From contig JAICTB010000159.1 of NCBI GenBank assembly GCA_025936595.1, positions 1-5,552 on the forward strand: 5,552 bases of DNA. Reading direction: 5' to 3'. Made by a program: the position numbers and the translations under genes. Origin of the DNA: Thermoleophilia bacterium. Its GTDB lineage: Bacteria; Actinomycetota; Thermoleophilia; Gaiellales; Gaiellaceae. Positions 1-5,531 of the stretch are shown here, in pieces (position 1 is the first letter of the stretch; each line of letters begins with the position of its first letter). The notes beneath the pieces are model-generated. The model made no database searches. It saw only the letters and a list, made by a program, of their open reading frames with translations, and was not told the DNA's origin.

Positions 1-454
1 CGCGGCTCGTGTGGCGGAGCATCACGAAGACGTCGCGGACGTTCGTCGCGATCTCGGGCGCGCCGCCGCCGCCCGGCAGTCGTACGCCGGGCTGCTCGTA
101 CGAGCCGATCACGGTGCTGTTCAGGTTGCCGTGGCGGTCGATCTGCGCCGCGCCCAGGAAGCCGACGTCGATGCGGCCGCCTTGCAGCCAGTACGCAAAG
201 ATCTCGGGCACGGAGACGACGGCGTCCGCCGTGTCGGCCAGCTCGCCGTCGCCGATCGAGAGCGGCAGCTCCTCCGGCTTCGAGCCGATCGTCCCGCTCT
301 CGTAGACGAGGACGCATCCGGGTGCGTGCGTTCGCCGTGCGAGGTTCGCGGCAAGGCTCGGCAGACCGATGCCGACGAAGCAGACGGTGCCGTCGGCGAG
401 CCGCCGCGACGCCTCGACCGCCATCATCTCGTCGGGTGCGTACGCGGCGTTCAC
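1..454 (-). CDS. Class I CoA-transferase, beta subunit (GctB/CatJ-like), 3' end cut by window
   Basis: Catalytic subunit of a two-subunit CoA-transferase that moves CoA from a donor thioester to a carboxylic acid in the cytoplasm. Only 151 codons are present, about 60% of the family's usual 250-265 residues; the frame is open to the window edge. Seen: an N-terminal helix region (EMMAVEASRRLADG, residues 9-22), a glycine loop GIGLP (28-32), YESGTIG (51-57) and GAAQIDRHGNLNSTVIG (101-117), followed by a glycine-rich PGGGGAPEIAT stretch (127-137). From memory this lines up well with the Acidaminococcus glutaconate CoA-transferase beta chain; Glu52 in the ESG motif matches the glutamate that forms the enzyme-CoA thioester. 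GTG at 454 is preferred because GGAGG sits 7 bases upstream and the protein then begins where relatives do. An in-frame ATG at 481 would add nine residues. It follows the alpha subunit after an unusually long gap. Substrate unknown; 3-oxoadipate, glutaconate or another acid is possible. Confidence 0.88.
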   Translation of the reverse strand, partial: MNAAYAPDEMMAVEASRRLADGTVCFVGIGLPSLAANLARRTHAPGCVLVYESGTIGSKPEELPLSIGDGELADTADAVVSVPEIFAYWLQGGRIDVGFLGAAQIDRHGNLNSTVIGSYEQPGVRLPGGGGAPEIATNVRDVFVMLRHTSR

Positions 455-478
455 GGGGCAACCTCCGGCTGCCCCGTG
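452..478 (-). promoter_or_regulatory. Hairpin enclosing the beta-subunit ribosome binding site and start codon
   Basis: On the minus strand CACGGGGCA (478-470) pairs perfectly with TGCCCCGTG (460-452) across a 9-base loop, GCCGGAGGT. The loop carries the GGAGG Shine-Dalgarno, and the 3' arm ends in the GTG start codon of the beta subunit. Such a fold would hide the start codon and could tune translation or couple it to ribosomes arriving from the alpha subunit. A second reading is a plus-strand terminator-like hairpin, because TTTT follows at 481-484 on that strand, though no plus-strand gene is known to need it. The structure is seen; its role is inferred. Confidence 0.55.
461..466 (-). promoter_or_regulatory. 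Ribosome binding site for the GTG start of the beta subunit
   Basis: GGAGGT read on the minus strand, with GGAGG ending 7 bases before GTG at 454-452. It is the main reason to prefer this start over the in-frame ATG at 481-479. Confidence 0.7.
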
Positions 479-484
479 CATTTT

Positions 485-512
485 CCGCTCCGGCGCCGGC
501 AACGCCGGCACC
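485..512. repeat. Dispersed palindromic repeat, copy 1 (between CoA-transferase subunits)
   Basis: On the plus strand a flank CCGCTCC is followed by GGCGCCGGC (492-500), loop AAC and GCCGGCACC (504-512). Transcribed from the minus strand it forms a 9-bp stem with one U-G wobble and a 3-base loop. It matches the element at 5525-5552 at 24 of 28 bases. TCCGCTC occurs on both sides (484-490 and 513-519). No U-run follows on either strand, so it does not look like a terminator. It resembles REP-type elements in size and shape, but I cannot assign it to a named family. Confidence 0.6.
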
Positions 513-545
513 TCCGCTCTCCGCTGAGCTCCGTCAAGCCTACGC

Positions 546-1394
546 TCACGCCGGTACGGCCTCCCGCAGGCTCTCGTGGTACTCGGTGATGTCGGCCGTC
601 TCGAGCACGTGGTGGCGCATCCACGCGTTGAAGCCCTCGCGGTCGCGGCTGATCGTGTCCCATGCCAGGTAGAAGTCGTTGTCCCGGTCGTAGTACCCGT
701 GCGCGTACGAGGGGTGCGCGCCGCGCCGAGCGACGCACACGGCGTCGACCACCCAGGACGGTAGGACGATCGCGCCCGGCCGTGGCTCGAGCTCGTCCAC
801 GATCTCCTCGACGGTGACGATCGCGCGCGTCGACGCGAGCACGGCCTCCTTCTGGACGCCGAGGATCCCCCAGAGCTGGACGTTCCCCGTCCGGTCGGCG
901 CGCTGTGCGTGCACGATGCCGACGTCCGGCCGGTGCGCAGGCACTGCCGCCAGCTCTTCGCCCGTGAACGGGCACGCGATCGTCGCGACCCGCGTCCGCG
1001 CGGGCAGGTCGCCGCCGCGGTAGCCGCGCAGGACCCCGAACGGCAAGTGCGCGGCGCCCGCCGCGTAGGCCGCCGCCATGCCGGCGTGCGAGTGCTCTTC
1101 CAGCTCGAGCTGTTCCGGCCAGCCGTGCTCGACCGCGTCTCGCAGCCGGTGCAGCGACCCGACGCCCGGGTTCCCGCCCCACGAGAAGACGAGCTTTCGT
1201 GCGCAGCCCATCCCGATCAACTGGTCGTAGATCACGTCCGGCGTCATCCGCACGAGCGTCAGCCCGCGCTTGCCCTGACGGATCAGCTCGTGGCCCGCCG
1301 CATGGGGGATCAGGTGCGTGAAGCCCTCGAGCGCGACGGTGTCCCCGTCGCGCACGAGCTCCCGCACAGCGTCGCTGAGGAGGGCCTCCGGCAT
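546..1394 (-). CDS. Class I CoA-transferase, alpha subunit (GctA/CatI-like)
   Basis: 282-residue partner of the beta subunit downstream; together they form a heteromeric CoA-transferase. Seen: GDTVALEGFTH (17-27), the family's N-terminal glycine loop; KLVFSWGGNPGVGS (67-80); CPFTGEEL (141-148); HAQRADRTGNVQLWG (162-176), the typical strand-loop of this fold; VTVEEIVDEL (193-202); and GAHPSYAHGYYDRDNDFY (225-242), near the C-terminus. From memory it aligns over its length with the Acidaminococcus glutaconate CoA-transferase alpha chain, although about 35 residues shorter at the C-terminus. The reading frame is open further upstream into the aldehyde dehydrogenase gene, but the homologous protein starts at this ATG, which lies 2 bases after the TGA of that gene. 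No good Shine-Dalgarno lies at the right distance, so translation probably depends on reinitiation by ribosomes finishing the upstream gene. Known relatives act on glutaconate, 3-oxoadipate or steroid-ring-derived acids; the exact acid here cannot be told. Confidence 0.9.
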   Translation of the reverse strand: MPEALLSDAVRELVRDGDTVALEGFTHLIPHAAGHELIRQGKRGLTLVRMTPDVIYDQLIGMGCARKLVFSWGGNPGVGSLHRLRDAVEHGWPEQLELEEHSHAGMAAAYAAGAAHLPFGVLRGYRGGDLPARTRVATIACPFTGEELAAVPAHRPDVGIVHAQRADRTGNVQLWGILGVQKEAVLASTRAIVTVEEIVDELEPRPGAIVLPSWVVDAVCVARRGAHPSYAHGYYDRDNDFYLAWDTISRDREGFNAWMRHHVLETADITEYHESLREAVPA

Positions 1395-1396
1395 CG

Positions 1397-2863
1397 TCAG
1401 AACGGGAAGGGGTGGCCCTCGTTCCGGATCGTCACCCACCGCAGCTCGGTGAACTCGTCCACCACCGCCTGGCCTCCGAACCGTCCGAAGCCAGAGTCCT
1501 TGACGCCGCCGAACGGCATCTGCGGCTCGTCCGCGACGGTCTGGTCGTTTACGTGGACGATCCCGGAGTCGATCAGCTGCGCGAGCGAGAACCCGCGGTC
1601 GCGGTCGCCGGTGATGATCCCGGCGCTGAGCCCGTAGCTCGTCCGGTTCGCCTTCTCGACGGCCTCTTCGGCGCTGTCGACGATCTCGACTGCTGCGACC
1701 GGGCCGAACGTCTCGTGTTTCGCGAACTCCGAGTCCTCGGGAACATCCGTGAGCAGCGTCGCCTGGAAGCACGGGCCGACGGTCTCACCGCCCGCCAGCA
1801 CCCTCGCTCCCTGCGCGACCGCCTGCTCGACACGTTCCTTGACCAGGGCGAGCGCCTGCTCGTTGATGAGGGGGCCGATGACGGTGTCGTGCTCCTTCGG
1901 GTCGCCGACCTTGAGCCCCTTCGTCTTCTCCGTGAGCCGGCCGACGAACTCGTCGGCAATCGTGCGCTCGACGTAGATGCGGCGCGTCGACATGCAGATC
2001 TGGCCCTGGTGGAGATAGGCGCCGAAGGCGGACGCGTTGACTGCGTACTCGAGGTCCGCGTCGCCGAGCACGATCAGCGGGTTGTGGCCGCCGAGCTCGA
2101 GCACGACGCGCTTCAGCTGCCGGCCCGCCGCCTCGGCGATCTTGCGCCCGACCTGGCTCGAGCCGGTGAAGTTCAGCCGGCGCACCGCCGGATGCTCGAT
2201 CAGCACATCGCCGATCGGGCCGGCTGCACCGGGCGCGTGCGTGACGATGTTCAGGACGCCGGCCGGCAGCCCCGCCTCGGCGAAGATCTGGCCCCAGAGC
2301 AGCCCGCCGCTGAAGGGCGACCACTCGGACGGCTTGAGCACGACGGTGTTTCCGAGCGCGAGCGGGGCCGCGATCGAGCGTGCCGAGAGGATGAGCGCGG
2401 CGTTCCACGGCGCGAGGGCGCCGACGACGCCGGCCGGCTTGCGAAGCCCGAGTGCGAACGCCCCCGTGTCGGAGGGAATCACCTGTCCGAGCGGCGCGTA
2501 CGCGAGCGCGGCCGCCTGCCGGAAGAGGTTCGGGACGAAGAGCGACTGGAACATCCCGAAGCCGAAGCTCGCGCCGCTCTCGCGTGCGAGCAACTCCACG
2601 ACTTCCATCTGTCGCTCCTCGAGCACGTCGGCCGCCTTGAGGAAGATTCGCTGCCGCTCGGCGGGCGGCGTCTGCGACCACGCCGGGAAGGCCGCTGCGG
2701 CCGCCTCGACTGCGCGGCGCGCGTCGGCGGGACCCCCGGCGGGGGCGGTTGCGACGACCTCGCCGGTGAAGGGGTCGGTGTCCTCGTAGGTCGCGCCGTC
2801 CGCGGCAGCGACCCAGTCGCCGCCGATGTAGTGCCGGTATTCCTGTGCAGCGGCCGTGGCCAT
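1397..2863 (-). CDS. NAD(P)+-dependent aldehyde dehydrogenase, vanillin/benzaldehyde dehydrogenase-like
   Basis: 488-residue cytoplasmic aldehyde dehydrogenase that oxidises an aldehyde to a carboxylic acid; full length for the superfamily (about 480-500). All key residues are visible: oxyanion Asn154 in APWN, cofactor Lys177 in LKPSE, the Rossmann turn FTGSSQVG (232-239), general-base Glu256 in LELGGHN, nucleophile Cys290 in GQICMS, and Glu384 in HETFGPV. The GAYLHQGQICMSTRRIYV context resembles the vanillin, hydroxybenzaldehyde and benzaldehyde dehydrogenase branch, which points to an aromatic or other bulky aldehyde, but this is family-level inference. His260 replaces the lysine often found after ELGG. 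The ATG start has an excellent GGAAGGAG 7 bases upstream, written into the last codons of the permease gene, and lies 3 bases after that gene's TAG. Position between an importer and a CoA-transferase suggests that it makes the acid that is then activated, or that it handles a downstream aldehyde intermediate. Confidence 0.94.
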   Translation of the reverse strand: MATAAAQEYRHYIGGDWVAAADGATYEDTDPFTGEVVATAPAGGPADARRAVEAAAAAFPAWSQTPPAERQRIFLKAADVLEERQMEVVELLARESGASFGFGMFQSLFVPNLFRQAAALAYAPLGQVIPSDTGAFALGLRKPAGVVGALAPWNAALILSARSIAAPLALGNTVVLKPSEWSPFSGGLLWGQIFAEAGLPAGVLNIVTHAPGAAGPIGDVLIEHPAVRRLNFTGSSQVGRKIAEAAGRQLKRVVLELGGHNPLIVLGDADLEYAVNASAFGAYLHQGQICMSTRRIYVERTIADEFVGRLTEKTKGLKVGDPKEHDTVIGPLINEQALALVKERVEQAVAQGARVLAGGETVGPCFQATLLTDVPEDSEFAKHETFGPVAAVEIVDSAEEAVEKANRTSYGLSAGIITGDRDRGFSLAQLIDSGIVHVNDQTVADEPQMPFGGVKDSGFGRFGGQAVVDEFTELRWVTIRNEGHPFPF

Positions 2864-2880
2864 GATCTAGCTCCTTCCTC
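2864..2880 (-). promoter_or_regulatory. Strong ribosome binding site of the aldehyde dehydrogenase
   Basis: Reading on the minus strand, GAGGAAGGAGC precedes the ATG with a 7-base spacer after GGAAGGAG. It overlaps the last sense codons and the TAG stop of the livM-like gene, so the enzyme gene keeps its own strong start inside the operon, unlike the CoA-transferase alpha subunit that follows it. Confidence 0.8.
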
Positions 2881-3922
2881 TCTCAGTTCCGGTGTGCAGC
2901 CGGTACCCGACCGGCAGCAGCTGGACGTTGAACCGTTCCTGGATCGTTCCCCAGATCCCGCGCGGCAGAAGCAGCGCGAAGCCGATGGCGATCCCGCCGA
3001 GCATCACGAAGTACCAGACGCCGCTGATCGAGACGTACGTCTGGAGCAGGTACAGGACGACTGCACCGATGATCGGCCCCTCGAACGTCCCGAGCCCCCC
3101 GACGAGCACCATGAAGATCATCCGCGCCGTCCAGTTGATCCCGAAGACGGAGTTCGGGCCGAGCGGCAGCACCGAGAGCTGCCAGGCGAGGATGATCGTT
3201 CCCGCCGCGGCGCACCCTGCGCCTGCGAAGACGAACAGGATCCCCTTGCCGAACAGCACGCGCACGCCGACGGAGGCCGCCGCCTCCTCGTCGTCGCGAA
3301 TCGCCTGCAGCGAGCCGCCGAGCCGGCTGCGCAGGAGCACGAACAGCAGCAGGAGGAGCACGGCGACCGCACCGAGCGCCGCCCAGTACGTGTAGTGCAG
3401 CCGCTGGGTGGGCGTGTAGCGCAGGTTGAAAGGCAGCAGCGCCGACGTTCCGGTGCCGCCGCCGATGGCCGGGTTCGGATCGAGCGAGACGAGGATGGCG
3501 AACGCCTCCGCCACGACCCAGGTCGCGATCGCGAATGCGCCGTTGCGCAGCCAGAGCACGACGAACGCCACCGGGATCGCGATTGCGCCGCCGATCAGCG
3601 TCGCGAGGAGCATCGAGAGATACGGGTTCAACCCGTGCTGCACAGAGAGGAAGACGGCGGCGTACGCCCCCAGGCCGATGAACCCCTGCTGGCCGACGGA
3701 GACGAGCCCGCCGTAGCCGGCGAGCGCGTTCCACATCATCGCCATGATCATGAGGAAGTAGAGCTGGATCAGGTTGTTCTGCGAGTTCTCGCCCAGGAGG
3801 ACCGGCGCGAACGCGAGTACGACGACGACGCCGCTCAGGCCGCCCGTGAAGAACATGGAGAGCGGCGTCCACCGCTTGACCCGGAAGCGGGGAGCCGCGA
3901 CGGCGACCGCGGTGTCGGTCAC
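2867..3922 (-). CDS. livM: Branched-chain amino acid/HAAT-type ABC transporter permease (LivM-like)
   Basis: 351-residue inner-membrane permease that pairs with the LivH-like protein to form the import channel. Seen: a polar N-terminus, then hydrophobic segments at roughly 28-44, 50-67, 79-97, 101-125, 129-146, 178-197, 224-249, 264-278, 282-300 and 304-320, and a polar C-terminal tail. The LivM hallmark GYGGLVSVGQQGFIGLGAY lies at 69-87, and the coupling loop that touches the ATPase is at about 198-221 (RSRLGGSLQAIRDDEEAA). GTG at 3922 is chosen because GGAGG lies 5 bases upstream and the start overlaps the livH-like stop in GTGA. The frame stays open to 4090, but that stretch encodes no membrane protein sequence and overlaps livH. 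No ATPase domain is fused to the C-terminus, as sometimes occurs in this family. Family is certain; the ligand is not, since this family also carries aromatic acids, urea and short amides. Confidence 0.93.
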   Translation of the reverse strand: MTDTAVAVAAPRFRVKRWTPLSMFFTGGLSGVVVVLAFAPVLLGENSQNNLIQLYFLMIMAMMWNALAGYGGLVSVGQQGFIGLGAYAAVFLSVQHGLNPYLSMLLATLIGGAIAIPVAFVVLWLRNGAFAIATWVVAEAFAILVSLDPNPAIGGGTGTSALLPFNLRYTPTQRLHYTYWAALGAVAVLLLLLFVLLRSRLGGSLQAIRDDEEAAASVGVRVLFGKGILFVFAGAGCAAAGTIILAWQLSVLPLGPNSVFGINWTARMIFMVLVGGLGTFEGPIIGAVVLYLLQTYVSISGVWYFVMLGGIAIGFALLLPRGIWGTIQERFNVQLLPVGYRLHTGTERGRS

Positions 3923-4803
3923 GCGAACCTCCGCAGGGTGTAGCGGATGCGCGGCGCCTGGGCTGCGCTCCGCGCGACGAGGACGGCGAGGAAGACGACG
4001 TGCCCGGCGAGCGCGAAGTACTCCTGGTTGATCTGCGCACCCAGCTCCTGTGAGACGCCGAGGACGATGCCGCCGCCGAGCGTGCCCCACAACGAGCCGA
4101 TGCCGCCGATCACGACCGCCTCGAACGCGTAGAGCAGCTCGTTCGCGCCCGCGTTCGGGTCGAACGCGGAACGCATCCCGTAGAAGACACCGGCGAGCGC
4201 GGCAATCGCGACCGCGATCGCGGTCGCGCGGGCGTACACGGCGCGCGCGTTGACGCCGACGAGCTCGGCTGTATCGGGATCCTCCGCGGTCGCACGCAGC
4301 TCACGGCCGAGCTGGGTGAAGCGGAGCACGAGCTGAAGGCCGCCGAGGACGGTGAACGCTATCGCGAGCGTCAGCACGTCGAACCAGGGGATCGAGAGCG
4401 TGCTCGAGACGTGCCAGCTCGCCGGACCGATCCGGCCCGCGTCGAGCGAGTGCACGTCGGGCGAGAAGAACTGCTGCAGGAGATTGGCGATCACGATCAG
4501 CAGCCCGAACGTCGTCAGGAGCGGCACGAGCTGTCCTGCGCGAAGGCTTCGTTCGAGCATCGTGCGCTGCAGCAGGTAGCCGACGACGAGCGCTCCCGGC
4601 AGCACGGGGGCGAGCGCGAGATACGTGGAGATGTGGAGGTGCTCGGTGAGCAGCAACGCCATGTAGGCGCCGATCAGAGCGAGCGATCCGTGTGCGAGGT
4701 TGATGATCCGCATGACGCCGAACATCAGCGCGAGCCCGCTCGCGAGCAGGGCGTAGAACCCTCCGAGCAGGATGCCGTGGACGACGTCCGCAACCCAGGT
4801 CAC
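3919..4803 (-). CDS. livH: Branched-chain amino acid/HAAT-type ABC transporter permease (LivH-like)
   Basis: 294-residue inner-membrane permease, normal length for LivH. Seen: the diagnostic motif MRIINLAHGSL (31-41) after a first hydrophobic helix (about 4-28), further hydrophobic stretches at about 40-53, 59-79, 92-113, 139-160, 194-212, 226-249 and 264-278, and the ATPase-coupling loop LGRELRATAEDPDTAELVGVN (165-185, quoted in part as LGRELRATAEDPDTAE). VVIGGIGSLWGTLGG (230-244) is also typical. GTG at 4803 is preferred: GGAGG lies 7 bases upstream, and the codon overlaps the livF-like TGA in GTGA. An in-frame extension to 4908 would run through the ATPase gene and lacks family similarity. 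It works with the LivM-like protein and two ATPases; only one of the latter is in the window. The transported compound cannot be inferred from the permease alone. Confidence 0.94.
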   Translation of the reverse strand: MTWVADVVHGILLGGFYALLASGLALMFGVMRIINLAHGSLALIGAYMALLLTEHLHISTYLALAPVLPGALVVGYLLQRTMLERSLRAGQLVPLLTTFGLLIVIANLLQQFFSPDVHSLDAGRIGPASWHVSSTLSIPWFDVLTLAIAFTVLGGLQLVLRFTQLGRELRATAEDPDTAELVGVNARAVYARATAIAVAIAALAGVFYGMRSAFDPNAGANELLYAFEAVVIGGIGSLWGTLGGGIVLGVSQELGAQINQEYFALAGHVVFLAVLVARSAAQAPRIRYTLRRFA

Positions 4804-5522
4804 GCGGTCGCCTCCTGACGCCGCAGTCCGAAGTAGGCATCCGTCACCTGCTCGCGCGTCAGCTCGCCGCGCGCGCCCTCGAGCACGATGCGTCCTTCGA
4901 GCATGCACGCGATGCGGTCGGCAACATTCATCGCGCGGGCGAGATCCTGCTCCACGAGCACGATCGTCGTCCCGCCCTCGATCAGGCGGTGCAGCGAGCG
5001 GTAGACGCCCTCGACCGCGATCGGCGCGAGCCCCAGCGACACCTCGTCGAGGAGCAGGAGCCGCGGATTGGTCATCAGTGCGCGCCCGATCGCGGTCGCC
5101 TGCTGCTCGCCGCCCGAGAGGCTCGCTGCGCGCTTCCGCCGCAACGGCTCGATCAGCGGGAACGCCTCGAATACCTCGTTCACCGACCAGCTGCCGCCTC
5201 GTCCGGACGCCCGCGCGACGCGTAGGTTCTCCTCGACGGTGAGGTTCGGGAAGAGGCGCCGTCCCTCTGGGACGAGGACGATGCCCGTCTTGACGCGCCG
5301 GTGCGCAGCCATCGCGGTGATCTCCCGGCCGTCGAAGACGATGCGGCCCGCGGCAGGGCGGTGAGCGCCGGCGATCGCGCGCAGGAGCGTCGACTTTCCG
5401 GCGCCGTTCGCCCCGACGAGCGCGAGCGTCTCGCCGTCCGCGACCTCGAGCGAGACGTTGCGCACAGCCTGCAGCAGCCCGTGGCGGACGTCGAGCTCCT
5501 CGAGGCGGAGCAGCGCGCTCAA
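4800..5522 (-). CDS. livF: Branched-chain amino acid/HAAT-type ABC transporter ATP-binding protein (LivF-like)
   Basis: 240-residue ATPase that powers the LivHM-type importer from the cytoplasmic face. Seen: Walker A GANGAGKST (37-45, Lys43), the LivF-type VPEGRRLFPNLTVEENL region (84-100), signature LSGGEQQ (135-141), Walker B LLLLDE (155-160) and VEQDLARAM (190-198) in place of a canonical switch histidine, which is normal for LivF. The D-loop reads VSLGLAP where PSLGLAP is the commonest form. TTG at 5522 is the likely start: GGAG lies 5 bases upstream, and the protein then begins MSALLRLEEL as relatives do. The frame stays open through a second TTG at 5543 to the window edge, but this stretch is a palindromic repeat encoding only Gly/Ala-rich sequence. 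The partner ATPase LivG is not in the window and would be expected upstream. Confidence 0.93.
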   Translation of the reverse strand: MSALLRLEELDVRHGLLQAVRNVSLEVADGETLALVGANGAGKSTLLRAIAGAHRPAAGRIVFDGREITAMAAHRRVKTGIVLVPEGRRLFPNLTVEENLRVARASGRGGSWSVNEVFEAFPLIEPLRRKRAASLSGGEQQATAIGRALMTNPRLLLLDEVSLGLAPIAVEGVYRSLHRLIEGGTTIVLVEQDLARAMNVADRIACMLEGRIVLEGARGELTREQVTDAYFGLRRQEATA

Positions 5523-5531
5523 TCCCGCTCC
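5523..5531 (-). promoter_or_regulatory. Ribosome binding site for the TTG start of livF, lying in the repeat flank
   Basis: GGAG at 5531-5528 is followed by a 5-base spacer and TTG at 5522-5520. This decides the start over the TTG at 5543, which has no Shine-Dalgarno in view and lies in the loop of the palindrome. Confidence 0.6.

Larger units (their letters stand above)
455..545 (-). other. Gap between the CoA-transferase subunit genes, rich in structure
   Basis: 91 bases separate two subunits of one enzyme, in an operon whose other junctions are overlaps or gaps of 2-3 bases. The gap holds a palindromic repeat (485-512), part of a second hairpin (up to 478), three copies of TCCGCT read on the plus strand (starting at 484, 513 and 520), and the ribosome binding sites of both candidate beta-subunit starts. 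I see no convincing promoter. Confidence 0.8.

Noticed and set aside
485..512. Rho-independent terminator between the CoA-transferase subunits
   Set aside because: The stem-loop is strong, but on neither strand is it followed directly by a T-run; on the minus strand GGAGCGGAAAATG follows.
509..537. Possible promoter for the beta subunit with TTGACG at 537-532 (minus strand)
   Set aside because: No -10-like hexamer occurs at 16-18 bases; the sequence there is G-rich and part of the palindromic repeat.
1395..1772. Upstream extension of the CoA-transferase alpha-subunit frame to an earlier start
   Set aside because: The extra 126 residues are low-complexity Arg-rich sequence lying inside the aldehyde dehydrogenase gene; family similarity begins at the ATG at 1394.
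1412..3943. An 843-codon open frame on the plus strand, opposite the aldehyde dehydrogenase and livM-like genes
   Set aside because: It is rich in Arg, Asp, Glu and His with no recognisable domain, and it mirrors the third-position G/C bias of two clearly real genes on the other strand. Long antisense frames are expected at this base composition.
3923..4090. Earlier in-frame start for the livM-like gene
   Set aside because: The 56 added codons overlap livH, show no membrane-protein character and have no ribosome binding site; GTG at 3922 has a good one.
4729..4744. Perfect 7-bp inverted repeat CGCGAGC/GCTCGCG with a 2-base centre in livH
   Set aside because: Too short a loop for a good hairpin, and it falls out of common Ala/Ser/Leu codons in a membrane segment; nothing else supports a role.
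5032..5043. Val instead of Pro after the Walker B Asp-Glu of the LivF-like ATPase
   Set aside because: Noted as a departure from the commonest LivF sequence, but I recall other LivF proteins with Val, Met or Leu here and all catalytic motifs are intact, so it is not evidence of inactivity.
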